Below, piece by piece: positions 26,392 to 35,033 of a stretch of DNA of 64,000 nucleotides. The stretch covers positions 806,001 to 870,000 of the forward strand of contig NZ_CP077062.1 of NCBI RefSeq assembly GCF_019039255.1, given 5' to 3'. The translations under genes and the position numbers were made by a program. The notes beneath the pieces were generated by a model that searched no databases, had not been told where the DNA came from, and saw nothing but the letters and a program-made list of their open reading frames with translations. The number at the start of each line of letters is the position of its first letter. Position 1 is the stretch's first letter. Source of the DNA: Nocardioides panacis (lineage in GTDB: Bacteria; Actinomycetota; Actinomycetes; Propionibacteriales; Nocardioidaceae).

Positions 26392-26981
26392 CGGTGGCCG
26401 CCGGTGACGAGCAGGCCGTTCACGGCCGCCGTACGGCGGCGGCGGACCGAGCGCCGGCGGAGCCCGGCGAGCCGGACCAGGACGGCCAGGGCCACGGCCG
26501 CGACGCAGGCGAGACCCGTGACGCGCGCCCAGCCCTGGCCGGCGTCGGTGCCGATGCCCTGCCCGTGCAGCACCGAGACCGCCCAGCAGGCGTAGGCCGA
26601 CAGGTGCAGGACCCGCCAGCTGCGGTGCGACAGGCGGGCGCGCAGCAGGCTGGAGAGCACCACGACCGCGACCAGGTCCAGGGCCACCGTGCCGAGCCCC
26701 AGCCACAGCGGCTGGTACGTCGCACCGACCGGCACGAACGCCTGCCACCAGCGGATGTCGACGTACTCGTCGACCACGGCCGTCGCGACGTGCACCACGA
26801 GGAGGACCGTCGAGACCAGGGCCAGGTTGCGGTGGAAGGACTGGGTCAGGAACCGGGGCACCCGGGACCCGGCGTCGCCCCGGGTGGCCAGGACGCCGAG
26901 CACCGTGGTCAGCGTGAGCAGCACCAGCAGGACGACACCGGTCCCGCGGTTGGCGTACCAGAGGAACGGTCCGTGCAGCAT
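26388..26981 (-). CDS. Ferric-reductase-like heme b membrane protein
   Basis: Integral membrane protein of 197 residues with about five to six helices and the ferric reductase-like transmembrane domain. Candidate heme-ligand histidines are in SFHRNLAL, VVHVATAV, RVLHLSAY and VSVLHGQG. AAGGAG lies six bases before the ATG, which itself overlaps the apbE stop in TGATG. It should carry electrons across the membrane for the operon's NuoF-like protein and ferredoxin. Confidence 0.85.
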   Translation of the reverse strand: MLHGPFLWYANRGTGVVLLVLLTLTTVLGVLATRGDAGSRVPRFLTQSFHRNLALVSTVLLVVHVATAVVDEYVDIRWWQAFVPVGATYQPLWLGLGTVALDLVAVVVLSSLLRARLSHRSWRVLHLSAYACWAVSVLHGQGIGTDAGQGWARVTGLACVAAVALAVLVRLAGLRRRSVRRRRTAAVNGLLVTGGHR

Positions 26982-27970
26982 CAGGTTCTCCTTACGTCGG
27001 TGGTGGGGGCGTCGGCGGGTGCCGGCCACGAGCCGGTGCGGCTCACCGAGCCCTCCCGGCCGACGAGCCGGGCGCTGACGCCGTGGTCGTCGAGCCACGG
27101 CACCGCCGCCGGGCCCAGGACCAGGGCGGCGGTGGTCGCGACGTTGGCGGCGACGCAGGTGGGTCCGGTGGCGGTCACGGTGCGCCAGTGCTCGTCGGCC
27201 GGCCGGCCGGTGCGCGGGTCGACCAGGTGGTGCCGCTCGCCGTCGCGGGTCCGCCAGCGCCGGACCAGGGTGCTGGAGGTGGCCAGGCCGCCACCGTCGA
27301 TCGCCACCACCTCGGCGGGTCCGGGGTCGTCGGGGCGCTCGGTGACCCGGACCGTCCAGGCCGGTGCCGGCCCGTCCCCGGGGTCGTCGGGCCCGTCGAT
27401 GCGCACGTCGCCGCCCAGGCTGACCAGGACGTGCCCGCCGATCGCGTGCACGACCCCGGCCGCGACCAGGTCGGCGGCCCAGGCCTTGGCGGTGGCACCG
27501 AGGTCCAGGGCGCACCCCGCGGGCACGCGAAGGGCTCCCTCCGGGTCGGTGCGGATCTCCCGCCACCGGTCGGTGGTGGGCTCGGCAGCCCGGCCCGCGA
27601 ACGGGGGCCGGCGCTGCTGGACGACGCGCAGGTCGGCGTCGTACCCGATCCGCACCAGGGTGCGGCCCAGGCAGGGGTCCACCAGGCCGCCGGTGCTGGC
27701 CGCTGCCTCCACGGCGACCCCGACCGCGCTGACCAGCAGCGGGTCGACCTCGGTCCACCGTCCCGGACGGGCGTTGGCCCGGGTGAGGTCGGAGTCCCGG
27801 AAGCGGCTGCAGGTGCGGTCCACCTCGGCGAGCACGCTCTCGGCCACCCGACGGGCCTCGTCGAGCCGCCGGCCGTCCCCGGTGGCGAGGTGCACGTAGG
27901 TGCCGAGCGCCCGCCAGCGCGCGGCCGGAGCGACGGCGGCGCCGGGGGCGGTGGGTGCGTGGCCGGGCAC
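26981..27970 (-). CDS. apbE: FAD:protein FMN transferase (ApbE family)
   Basis: ApbE enzymes attach FMN covalently to Thr/Ser of extracytoplasmic proteins. The 329-residue sequence shows CSRFRDSDLTRAN, the FAD-binding glycine-rich ALDLGATAKAWAADL, GGHVLVSLGGDVRIDG, and the metal-binding HHLVDPRTGRPADEHWRTVTATGPTC. There is no lipobox; the N-terminus is short and not clearly a signal peptide. The GTG start is five bases after the preceding stop. No obvious flavinylation target with an FMN-binding domain is encoded nearby, which is unusual for such an operon. Confidence 0.9.
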   Translation of the reverse strand: MPGHAPTAPGAAVAPAARWRALGTYVHLATGDGRRLDEARRVAESVLAEVDRTCSRFRDSDLTRANARPGRWTEVDPLLVSAVGVAVEAAASTGGLVDPCLGRTLVRIGYDADLRVVQQRRPPFAGRAAEPTTDRWREIRTDPEGALRVPAGCALDLGATAKAWAADLVAAGVVHAIGGHVLVSLGGDVRIDGPDDPGDGPAPAWTVRVTERPDDPGPAEVVAIDGGGLATSSTLVRRWRTRDGERHHLVDPRTGRPADEHWRTVTATGPTCVAANVATTAALVLGPAAVPWLDDHGVSARLVGREGSVSRTGSWPAPADAPTTDVRRT

Positions 27971-27975
27971 GGGAC

Positions 27976-28473
27976 TCAGGAGCCGCTGCTCGGGGCGGGC
28001 GCCGGCGCCGGAGCCGGCGCGGGCTTCGGGGCGGGCGCCGGGGCGGGCTGCGGGGCGGGCTGCGGCGGGGACGGCGCACGGGTCACCGGTCCGCGCCCCG
28101 ACGAGCCGGACGACGGCGCCGGGGGGACGTACGACGGGGTGCTGACCGGCGCACCCGCGCCGGCGGACGCCACGCCGGGGGCGCTGGCCCGGTGCACCAC
28201 CACGGTGTGCACGACCGTGCGCCGGGGCCGGTCCTTCACCACGGTGACCACCCTGCTCCACGGGATGCGCTGGGCGGCGCGGCCGGCAGCGGCCCGCACC
28301 GACGCGGCCCGGAAGGCGTCGGCCTCCTCGCGGGCCTGCGTGTCCAGCGCGGAGCGGTGCGCCGCGACACCGGTCACCGCGCCGGTCGCGGCCACGGTGC
28401 CGAACGTGGCGGCGCCGGTGAGCAGCGCGAGCAGGTTCTTCGAGCGGTCCCGGGAACGGGCGGTGTAGCGCAT
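27976..28473 (-). CDS. Membrane-anchored Pro/Ala-rich protein, first gene of the redox operon
   Basis: Function not recognised; 165 residues. A basic start (MRYTARSRDRSKN) precedes one TM helix (residues ~14-38). An Ala-rich helical stretch follows, then VVTVVKDRPRRTVVHTVVVH, and finally a Pro/Ala/Ser tail including repeated APAPAP. GGAGG lies six bases before the chosen ATG, favoured over the upstream ATG at 28539. Its extracytoplasmic portion could be a scaffold or electron-transfer partner, but no FMN-binding domain or flavinylation motif is evident. Confidence 0.75.
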   Translation of the reverse strand: MRYTARSRDRSKNLLALLTGAATFGTVAATGAVTGVAAHRSALDTQAREEADAFRAASVRAAAGRAAQRIPWSRVVTVVKDRPRRTVVHTVVVHRASAPGVASAGAGAPVSTPSYVPPAPSSGSSGRGPVTRAPSPPQPAPQPAPAPAPKPAPAPAPAPAPSSGS

Positions 28474-28669
28474 CAGCGTCCTCCACGAGGGGGGTGTGGT
28501 CCGCCGAGTGTGGACGAGCGCCGGAAAAGGGGGCCTCATGCCGATGTTAAGAGCAGGTCAGGAATCCCGTGGTCCTTAGGGAAGGCTTGACGTTCCCACG
28601 ACGCGGCCATAGGGCCGGCGGGCCGAGACTGCCGGGGACGCACCCACGCAGCACCGAACGGGAGTCCTC

Positions 28670-29134
28670 ATGCGAGTGTCCAGCACGATCGTCGGCCTGG
28701 TCGGCGCGGCGGCCGGCGTCGGCGCCGCGGTCACCGGCTACCACCACGTGGCCGCGGTCGACGCGCAGCCGCCCTCCTCGACCACCGCCCTCCCGGCGGT
28801 CGGTCGTCCGCTCCCGGCACCCCCGACCCGGATCCGGGTCCGGCTGGCCGGCTGCCGGCCTCCCGCGCGGCTGGTGCACGGCGCCTGCGTCACGACGGTG
28901 ACCCGCATCCGCGTGGTCCACGACCCGGCGCCGGCCCCGCAGCCGGCGGCCCCCGCGGCCCCCGCGGCCGTCGCTCCCGTGCCTGCCGCGGTCCGGCCCA
29001 CCGCGAGCAGCCCCGCCCCGGCCGCCGCACCGCGTCACGGCGACGACCACGGGGACGACCACGGGGACGACCACGGGGACGACCACGGCGACGACCACGG
29101 CGACGACCACGGCGACGACCACGGCGACGACTGA
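28670..29134 (+). CDS. Exported protein with (HGDD)8 C-terminal repeat
   Basis: Predicted 154-residue protein with a signal peptide or anchor (MRVSSTIVGLVGAAAGVGAA, then VTGYHHVAA). A Pro-rich region and a core with two Cys (RVRLAGCRPP...VHGACVTTVTRIRV) follow. A Pro/Ala linker then leads to a tail of eight perfect HGDD repeats. The tail is likely to bind divalent metals. Divergently placed between the redox operon and the two-component genes, it may be part of the same metal or redox response. Function is inferred only from composition. Confidence 0.8.
   Translation: MRVSSTIVGLVGAAAGVGAAVTGYHHVAAVDAQPPSSTTALPAVGRPLPAPPTRIRVRLAGCRPPARLVHGACVTTVTRIRVVHDPAPAPQPAAPAAPAAVAPVPAAVRPTASSPAPAAAPRHGDDHGDDHGDDHGDDHGDDHGDDHGDDHGDD
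29036..29131 (+). repeat. 12-base tandem repeat, eight copies, coding (HGDD)8
   Basis: Eight in-frame copies of cacggcgacgac, differing only at one silent position (ggc or ggg). Copy number is likely variable through slippage. Confidence 0.95.
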
Positions 29135-29144
29135 CCCGCGCCGG

Positions 29145-30431
29145 CTACTCCGACGCGGGGACCACCGGCATCCGGACCTCCACCACGGCGCCCCGGTCCG
29201 GCGCGGTCCGGATGCTCGTCCGGCCGCCGAACCCGTCCACCGTGCGCCGCACGATCTGCAGGCCGAGGCCGGTGAATCCCGGGCGGTCGGCGGGGGCGTG
29301 CGACCGGTCGGGGATGCCCGGCCCCCGGTCCTCGACGACCAGCCGCACCGCTCCGTCGACCGGCTCGAGCGTGATCGCGAACGCGGTGCCCTCGGGGGTG
29401 TGCGCGAAGACGTTGTCCACCAGGATGTCGAGCAGGTCACGCAGGTCCCCGGGGTCGACCGCGACCCGGGGAACCGCGGGGGAGAGGTGCACGGTGACCG
29501 CACGGTCCTGGTCGTCGGCGAGCGCCGACCAGAACGCCACCCGGTCGCGGACCACCGGGCCCGGGTCGCAGGACGTCGCCATGTCGTGCCGCAGCGGCTG
29601 CCGGGCCTCCTTGACGATCGCGTCGATGGTGCGCTGCAGGTGACCGATGTGCTGCTGGAGGCGCTCGGCGATCTCGCCCTGCTGCACGGCCTCGGCGTCC
29701 AGCCGCAGGGCGGTCACCGGGGTGCGGAGCCGGTGGGACAGGTCGGCCACCGCGGCGCGCTCGGCCGCGAGGAGCTCGGTGATCCGCTCGGCCAGCCGGT
29801 TCAGCGCGACCCCGAGCTCCTGGGTCTCCGGAGGACCGTCGGGCACCGCGCGGGCCGCCAGGTCGCCGCCCCGCAGCCGGTGCGCCACGTCGGCCAGCGC
29901 CGTCACCGGGGTGCTCACCCGACGGCCGAGGCGGTCGGCGATCACGATCGCGACGAGCAGGAGCAGCGTGCCGAGCAGCCCGATCCCGATCCAGGCCCGG
30001 GTCACCCCGTGGTGCAGGACCTGGGCGGACACCGTCGTGCGCACGACGTCGGTGCCGGCCCCGTTCACCACCGGCACCAGGATCTCGGCGCCGGAGCGGC
30101 TGGTGCGGGTGAAGGCGTTGCCCGCCCGGGCGCGGCGCACCGACGGGTCGCGGGCCAGGCCGGGAGCGGCCGCGCCGAGGACCGTCCCGTCCGCGGTCAG
30201 CACGCTGGTCCGCGCCGGTCCCCGCTCGTCGACCGCCGTGACCAGCGGACCGAGCCGCGGGTCGTCCTGCAGGCTGGAGACCAGGATCGCCACGTTGCGG
30301 GCCTCCTGGTTGGCGCCGGCCATCCCGCGGTCCTCGGCCATCGTGCGCACCAGCAGGCACAGCGGGATCACGAACGCCAGGACGACCGCTGATGTCGTCG
30401 CCGCCACCAGCCAGGCCACCCGGCGCCGCAT
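29145..30431 (-). CDS. Sensor histidine kinase
   Basis: Membrane sensor of 428 residues. TM1 is at residues ~7-28, an extracytoplasmic domain of ~120 residues, TM2 at ~158-178, and a HAMP domain. The H-box is DLSHRLRTPVTALRLD with phospho-His, the N-box is LVDNVFAHTPEG, and G-boxes are EDRGPGIPD and TGLGLQIV. Its ATG overlaps the response-regulator stop in TGATG, so the pair is coexpressed. The signal is unknown; the redox operon and the His/Asp-repeat protein next door are candidate targets. Confidence 0.93.
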   Translation of the reverse strand: MRRRVAWLVAATTSAVVLAFVIPLCLLVRTMAEDRGMAGANQEARNVAILVSSLQDDPRLGPLVTAVDERGPARTSVLTADGTVLGAAAPGLARDPSVRRARAGNAFTRTSRSGAEILVPVVNGAGTDVVRTTVSAQVLHHGVTRAWIGIGLLGTLLLLVAIVIADRLGRRVSTPVTALADVAHRLRGGDLAARAVPDGPPETQELGVALNRLAERITELLAAERAAVADLSHRLRTPVTALRLDAEAVQQGEIAERLQQHIGHLQRTIDAIVKEARQPLRHDMATSCDPGPVVRDRVAFWSALADDQDRAVTVHLSPAVPRVAVDPGDLRDLLDILVDNVFAHTPEGTAFAITLEPVDGAVRLVVEDRGPGIPDRSHAPADRPGFTGLGLQIVRRTVDGFGGRTSIRTAPDRGAVVEVRMPVVPASE

Positions 30432-31126
30432 CAGGTCCCGCCGTCGGTGCGCGGGTCCACCAGGCGCACGCCCACCCCGCGCACCGTGTGCAGGTAGCGC
30501 GGCTCGGCCGCCGACTCCCCGAGCTTGCGACGCAGCCAGGACAGGTGCACGTCGACGGTGCGCTCGCCGCCGCCGAACGCCTGCTGCCACACGTCGGAGA
30601 GCAGCTGCCGCTTGGACATCACCTGGCCGGCGTGCGAGGCCAGCGCGAGCAGCAGGTCGAACTCCTTGCGGGACAGGTCGACCGGCTCACCGGCGAGCCG
30701 CACGCTGCGGGCCCGCGGGTCCAGCTCGAGCTCGCCCACGACGACGGTCGCGTCCGGGGTGCTCGCGGTCCCGCGCCGCAGCACCGCCCGCATCCGGGCC
30801 GCGAGCTGGTCGAGGCCGAACGGCTTGACCACGTAGTCGTCGGCACCCGCGTCGAGCGCCCGCACGATCGTCGCGTCGTCGTCCTGCGCGGTGATCACGA
30901 TGACCGGGGTGTCGCCGAGGCCGCGCAGCATCGCGAGGACCTGCAGGCCCTCGAGGTCGGGCAGCCCGAGGTCGAGCAGCACCACGTCCGGCTCGGCCTT
31001 GGCCGCCACCTCGAGCGCGGCGAGCCCCGACTCGGCGGTGGTCACGACGTACCCGCGGTCGCGCAGGCCGCGCGACAGGGCCATCCGGATCCCCGGGTCG
31101 TCCTCGACGACCAGGATGCTCGTCAT
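30431..31126 (-). CDS. OmpR-family response regulator
   Basis: DNA-binding regulator of 231 residues. The receiver domain (1-~115) has the acidic pair EDD (8-10), phospho-Asp in VVLLDLGLPD (~52), Thr in VIVITAQ and Lys in VVKPF. The winged-helix domain (~130-225) contains LDLSRKEFDLLLALASHAGQ-like sequence, RTVDVHLSWLRRKLG and YLHTVRGVGVRL. Cognate of the following histidine kinase. A TAGCGT hexamer lies six bases before the ATG, indicating a leaderless start. Confidence 0.95.
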   Translation of the reverse strand: MTSILVVEDDPGIRMALSRGLRDRGYVVTTAESGLAALEVAAKAEPDVVLLDLGLPDLEGLQVLAMLRGLGDTPVIVITAQDDDATIVRALDAGADDYVVKPFGLDQLAARMRAVLRRGTASTPDATVVVGELELDPRARSVRLAGEPVDLSRKEFDLLLALASHAGQVMSKRQLLSDVWQQAFGGGERTVDVHLSWLRRKLGESAAEPRYLHTVRGVGVRLVDPRTDGGT

Positions 31127-31132
31127 GGCGGC

Positions 31133-31138
31133 ACGCTA
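31133..31138 (-). promoter_or_regulatory. Leaderless-type -10 box (TAGCGT) of the response regulator
   Basis: Minus-strand TAGCGT, six bases, then ATG. Confidence 0.45.
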
Positions 31139-31185
31139 CGCCTGCCCGGCTGGCCCGGGGGACGAACCGGTGGGAGAGTGCGCAG

Positions 31186-31767
31186 ATGACCAGACGGTCG
31201 CTCGTCCTCGGGGTGCTCGCCTGGGTCGCCGTGGTGATCTCGGCCTCCGCGGTCACCTGGGCGGTCATCGACGCCGCCGGCCAGCAGGTGCTGTCCGCCT
31301 CGGACGTGCCCCCGCAGGCGGCGACGCCCGCGGAGCCGCCGGTGCCCACCGCGTCGACCGGCACGATCCGGCCCTCGCCGCGGGCGTCCGCGACCCGGTC
31401 ACGGACGGCCGGTCCCGTGCCCACGAGGACGGCGTCCCCGTCCCCGTCCCCGTCGGCGCCCACGCCCCGGCGTTCCCCGTCGGGACCGCCCTCCCCGACC
31501 GGGCAGAGCGCCCCGCCCGCCTCGCAGCAGCGCACCTGGCAGGGCCCGGCCGGGTCGGTGGCCGTGCGCTGCTCCGGCACCAGCGCATCGCTCCAGTCGG
31601 CCAGCCCCAGCGACGGCTACCGCGTCGAGGTCGGGTCCCGCGGACCCGGCGAGGTGGAGGTGAGGTTCCGGGCCGACGAGCGGGAGGTCAAGGTGCGCGC
31701 GGAGTGCGTCGCGGGCACGCCACGGTTCTCCACCGAGAACCGGGGCGGCGAGCGCTCCGACGACTGA
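31186..31767 (+). CDS. Membrane-anchored Ser/Pro-rich hypothetical protein
   Basis: Predicted 193-residue protein: TM anchor at residues ~5-27, a long Pro/Ser/Thr-rich linker (including TASPSPSPSAPTPRRSPSG), and a small C-terminal domain from ~110 (TWQGPAGSVAVRCSGTSASL, GEVEVRFRADEREVKVRAEC) with two Cys that could form a disulfide. Function unknown. GAGAGT six bases before the ATG is a weak leaderless -10 match. Divergent from the response regulator. Confidence 0.8.
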   Translation: MTRRSLVLGVLAWVAVVISASAVTWAVIDAAGQQVLSASDVPPQAATPAEPPVPTASTGTIRPSPRASATRSRTAGPVPTRTASPSPSPSAPTPRRSPSGPPSPTGQSAPPASQQRTWQGPAGSVAVRCSGTSASLQSASPSDGYRVEVGSRGPGEVEVRFRADEREVKVRAECVAGTPRFSTENRGGERSDD

Positions 31768-31772
31768 GCGGG

Positions 31773-32667
31773 TCAGACCGCCAGCAGGCGCTCGCACTCG
31801 GCGACCAGGCGCGCGCGCAGCGGCGCCCCGCGGTCGGCGAAGGCGCGCTGGGCCGCGGCGTACTCCACCTTCCCGGCCGCGGTCTCGACCCGCACCGGTG
31901 CGTACCCCAGCCCCGACAGGTCGTACGGCGACGCGCGCATGTCGAGGACCCGGATGTCGCGGGCGAGCTCGAAGCAGTCGGCCACCAGGTCCGAGCAGAC
32001 CAGCGGCGAGAGCCGGTAGGCGTGCTTGTAGAGGTCCATCCCGGCGTGCAGGCAGCCCGGCTGCTCGAACTGCGGCCGGTCGTCGCTCGCCGGCTGCAGC
32101 GTGTTGCGCGGCCGGGCGTCGTCGGTGAAGAACCGGAACGCGTCGAAGTGCGTGCAGGAGATCCGGTGCGACTCGACCACCGCGTCGGTCCCGCCGCCCC
32201 CGAGCCGCAACGGCCAGGAGGCGTGCCGCACGTCGTCCTGGGGGGAGCCGGTAGACCATCGCCCACTCGTGCATCCCGAAGCAGCCGAGCTGGGCCGGCC
32301 GGGCGGCGGTGGCGCGCAGCAGCCGGTGCAGCGTGGTCAGCAGCACCCGCTGCGAGTCCAGGTGCTCGCGGGTGACGGCGGCGACGCCGGACTCCCGGGT
32401 GGTGGAGACCTCGTACCCCTTCAGCCCCGCGTACGACGCCCCGTCGGCCAGCCCGGTCCCGAAGCCCGGGTGCCAGCGCCGCAGCGCCGCGGGACGCTGC
32501 GCGTAGTAGCCGAACAGGAAGTCCTCGACCGGGTGCGCCACGCCGGCCGCGCGCCGCGCGAGGTGCGGCTGGACCCACGCGTCGACCCGGGTCTCGTGCG
32601 CGGCACGACGGGCCGACCAGGTGGGCTCGTCGAGCACCAGGTCGCAGGCGGGAGGCAGGGTTTGCAC
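31773..32667 (-). CDS. Conserved protein often labelled 3-methyladenine DNA glycosylase, frameshifted
   Basis: A recognisable actinobacterial family of about 300 residues usually annotated as a DNA glycosylase without clear proof. The N-terminal frame (GTG start about 32667) carries HPVEDFLFGYYAQRPAALRRWHPGFG and GCFGMHEWAMVYRLP. The C-terminal frame continues WPLRLGGGGTDAVVESHRIS, CTHFDAFRFF, NTLQPASDDRPQFEQPGCLH and MRASPYDLSGLGYAPVRVE to the stop at 31773. The frames join at six G on the plus strand (32240-32245); removing one gives QDDVRHASWPLRL in register. Sequencing error is likely. The exact start is uncertain. Confidence 0.75.
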
Positions 32668-32707
32668 AGGGACCAGGGTAGGCACCAGCACGCACCGTCG
32701 CCGCCGG

Positions 32708-32713
32708 TAGGCT
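32708..32713 (+). promoter_or_regulatory. Leaderless-type -10 box (TAGGCT) of the FAH hydrolase
   Basis: TAGGCT, six bases, then GTG 32720. Confidence 0.5.
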
Positions 32714-32719
32714 CACCAG

Positions 32720-33520
32720 GTGCGTATCGCAAGGTTCACCACCGGTGACGAGCCCCAGTACGGCGTGATCACGGGGGACGTCGACGACCTCGGCATCCCC
32801 GACGAGGACGCGAAGATCGTCGCCCTCGCGGGTGACCCGTTGTACGTCGGCCTCCAGCTGACCGACACCGAGCTCGACCTGGCGGCGGTGCGGCTGCTCG
32901 CGCCGGTGATCCCGCGCAGCAAGGTCGTCGGGATCGGCAAGAACTACGCCGCCCACGCCGCGGAGATGGGCGGTGACGTCCCGTCCGAGCCGCTGATGTT
33001 CCTCAAGCCGAACACCTCGGTGGTCGGGCCCGGCGACCCGGTGTTCTACCCCCGGCAGTCCTCCGAGGTGCACTACGAGGGCGAGCTGGCGGTCGTGATC
33101 GGCCGGATCTGCCGCGACGTGGCGCCCGAGCGGGTCGCCGAGGTGATCTTCGGCTACACCGTCGCCAACGACGTGACCGCGCGCGACCTGCAGCGCGGCG
33201 ACGTCCAGTTCACCCGGGCCAAGGGCTTCGACTCGTTCTGCCCGCTGGGCCCGTGGATCGAGACCGACCTCGACACCTCCGACCTCAAGGTCACCACGCA
33301 CCTCAACGGCGACCTCGTCCAGGACGGGTCCACCAAGGACATGGTCTTCGACGTCGCCGCGCTGGTCTCCTACGTCTCCTCGGTGATGACGCTGCTGCCC
33401 GGCGACGTGATCCTCACCGGCACCCCCGACGGTGTCGGGCCCATGAACGTCGGCGACGAGGTCGAGGTCACCGTCTCCGGCATCGGCTCCCTGACCAGCA
33501 AGGTGGTTTCTCGTGACTGA
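32720..33520 (+). CDS. Fumarylacetoacetate hydrolase (FAH) family protein
   Basis: Metal-dependent hydrolase, decarboxylase or isomerase acting on 2-oxo acids; the specific substrate is unknown. At 266 residues it shows VVGIGKNYAAHAAEMG, FLKPNTSVVGPGDP, metal ligands in VHYEGELAVVIG (E-x-E) and NDVTARDLQ (D), then KGFDSFCPLGPWI and GDVILTGTPDGVGPM. It is the usual upstream neighbour of gltX in actinobacteria. The gltX start lies inside its last codons (8-base overlap), so they form an operon. Confidence 0.93.
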   Translation: MRIARFTTGDEPQYGVITGDVDDLGIPDEDAKIVALAGDPLYVGLQLTDTELDLAAVRLLAPVIPRSKVVGIGKNYAAHAAEMGGDVPSEPLMFLKPNTSVVGPGDPVFYPRQSSEVHYEGELAVVIGRICRDVAPERVAEVIFGYTVANDVTARDLQRGDVQFTRAKGFDSFCPLGPWIETDLDTSDLKVTTHLNGDLVQDGSTKDMVFDVAALVSYVSSVMTLLPGDVILTGTPDGVGPMNVGDEVEVTVSGIGSLTSKVVSRD

Positions 33521-35008
33521 CCCGGTGTTGGGCGACCTCGCCCCCGAAGCGGTGCGCGTGCGCTTCCCCCGTCCCCGACCGGCTTCCTGCACGTCGGCAA
33601 CGCCCGCTCGGCGCTGTTCAACTGGGCGTTCGCCCGGCACTTCGGCGGCACCCTGGTGCTGCGGATCGAGGACACCGACCTCGCCCGCAACACCGAGGAG
33701 GGCTACCGCTCCGTGCTGGACTCGCTGCGCTGGCTGGGCATCGACTGGGACGAGGGACCCGAGGTCGGCGGACCGGTCGGGCCCTACAAGCAGTCCGAGC
33801 GCTTCGACCTCTACCGCGACATCGCCACCCGGCTGCACGAGGCCGGCTCGGCCTACGACTGCTTCTGCACCCCCGAGGAGGTCGAGGCACGCCGCAAGGC
33901 GTCCGGCTCCAAGGTGCAGGGGTACGACGGCTTCTGCCGCGACCTCACGCCCGAGCAGCGCGCCGCCTTCGAGGCCGACGGCCGCTCGTCCGTGCTCCGG
34001 CTGCGCATGCCCTCCGGCCCGATCACCTTCGACGACCTGGTCCGCGGCGAGGTCACCTTCCAGCCCGAGCACGTGCCGGACTTCGCCCTGGTGCGCGCCA
34101 ACGGCGACCCGCTCTACACCCTGGTCAACCCGGCCGACGACGCGCTGATGGGGATCACCCACGTGCTGCGCGGCGAGGACCTGCTCTCCAGCACCCCCCG
34201 CCAGATCGCGCTCTACCAGGCGCTCGAGGCGATCGGCATCGGCACCGGGGCCCCCCGCTTCGGGCACCTGCCGATCGTGATGGGCGAGGGCAACAAGCGG
34301 CTGTCCAAGCGGGACCGGGGATCGGGCCTGCTCGACTACGTCGAGGGCGGCTACCTCCCCGAGGGCGTGCTCAACTACCTGGCGCTGCTCGGCTGGGGGA
34401 TCGCGGCCGACCGGGACGTCTTCACGATGACCGAGATGGCCGAGGTCTTCGACATCCGCCGGGTCAACCCCAACCCGGCCCGCTTCGACCTCAAGAAGCT
34501 CGACGCGATCAACGCCGCGCACATGCGGCTGCTGTCGGTCGAGGAGATGACGGCCCGCCTGACGCCGTACCTCCAGCGCGGGGGTGTGCTGTCCGACCCG
34601 GTGACGCCCGAGCAGGCCGACCTGCTCGCCCGGGCGATGCCGCTGGTGCACGAGCGGATGAACAACCTCACCGAGGGCGTCGCGATGCTCGGGTTCCTGT
34701 TCGTCGACGAGGCGTCCTTCGCCCGCGACCCGGCCGACGAGGAGAAGCTGCTCGACGAGACCGGCCGCGGGGTGGTCAAGGCCGCCCACGACGCGCTGGC
34801 CGGCCTGGGCACCTGGGACACCGCCTCGATCGAGGAGGCCCTGCGGGCCGCCCTCGTCGAGGGCCTCGGCCTGAAGCCGAAGAACGCGTTCGGACCGGTC
34901 CGGGTTGCGATCACCGGCCGGCGGGTATCACCTCCGCTGTTCGAGTCGCTGGAACTTCTCGGGCGGGACCGTTCGTTGGCCCGGTTGGCGGACGCGCAGC
35001 AGTCCTAG
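33513..35008 (+). CDS. gltX: Glutamyl-tRNA synthetase, with an apparent single-base deletion
   Basis: Charges tRNA-Glu (and in actinobacteria tRNA-Gln, which GatCAB then amidates). The GTG frame begins MTDPVLGDLAPEAVRVRFP. The rest lies one frame over: FLHVGNARSALFNWAFARHF (HIGH-type signature), LRIEDTDLARNTEEGY, then NKRLSKRDRGSGLL (KMSKS-type) and an anticodon-binding C-terminus. The break is at five C (33566-33570); one more C would give RFPPSPTGFLHVGNARS in register and a normal protein of about 498 residues. As the gene is essential, sequencing or assembly error is by far the likeliest explanation. Confidence 0.93.
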
Positions 35009-35033
35009 CAGTTCTCGGCGTCCGGAGGAACGG

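Noticed and set aside
29036-29131. CRISPR-like array
   Set aside because: The 12-base units are contiguous, in frame and without spacers; it is a coding tandem repeat.
33566-33570. Programmed frameshifting in gltX
   Set aside because: No slippery heptamer, stimulatory structure or precedent for gltX; three other homopolymer indels in the window favour a sequence error.
31688-34789. A 1033-codon minus-strand frame across gltX and the FAH gene
   Set aside because: Same shadow effect; only its last part touches the real minus-strand 'glycosylase' frames.
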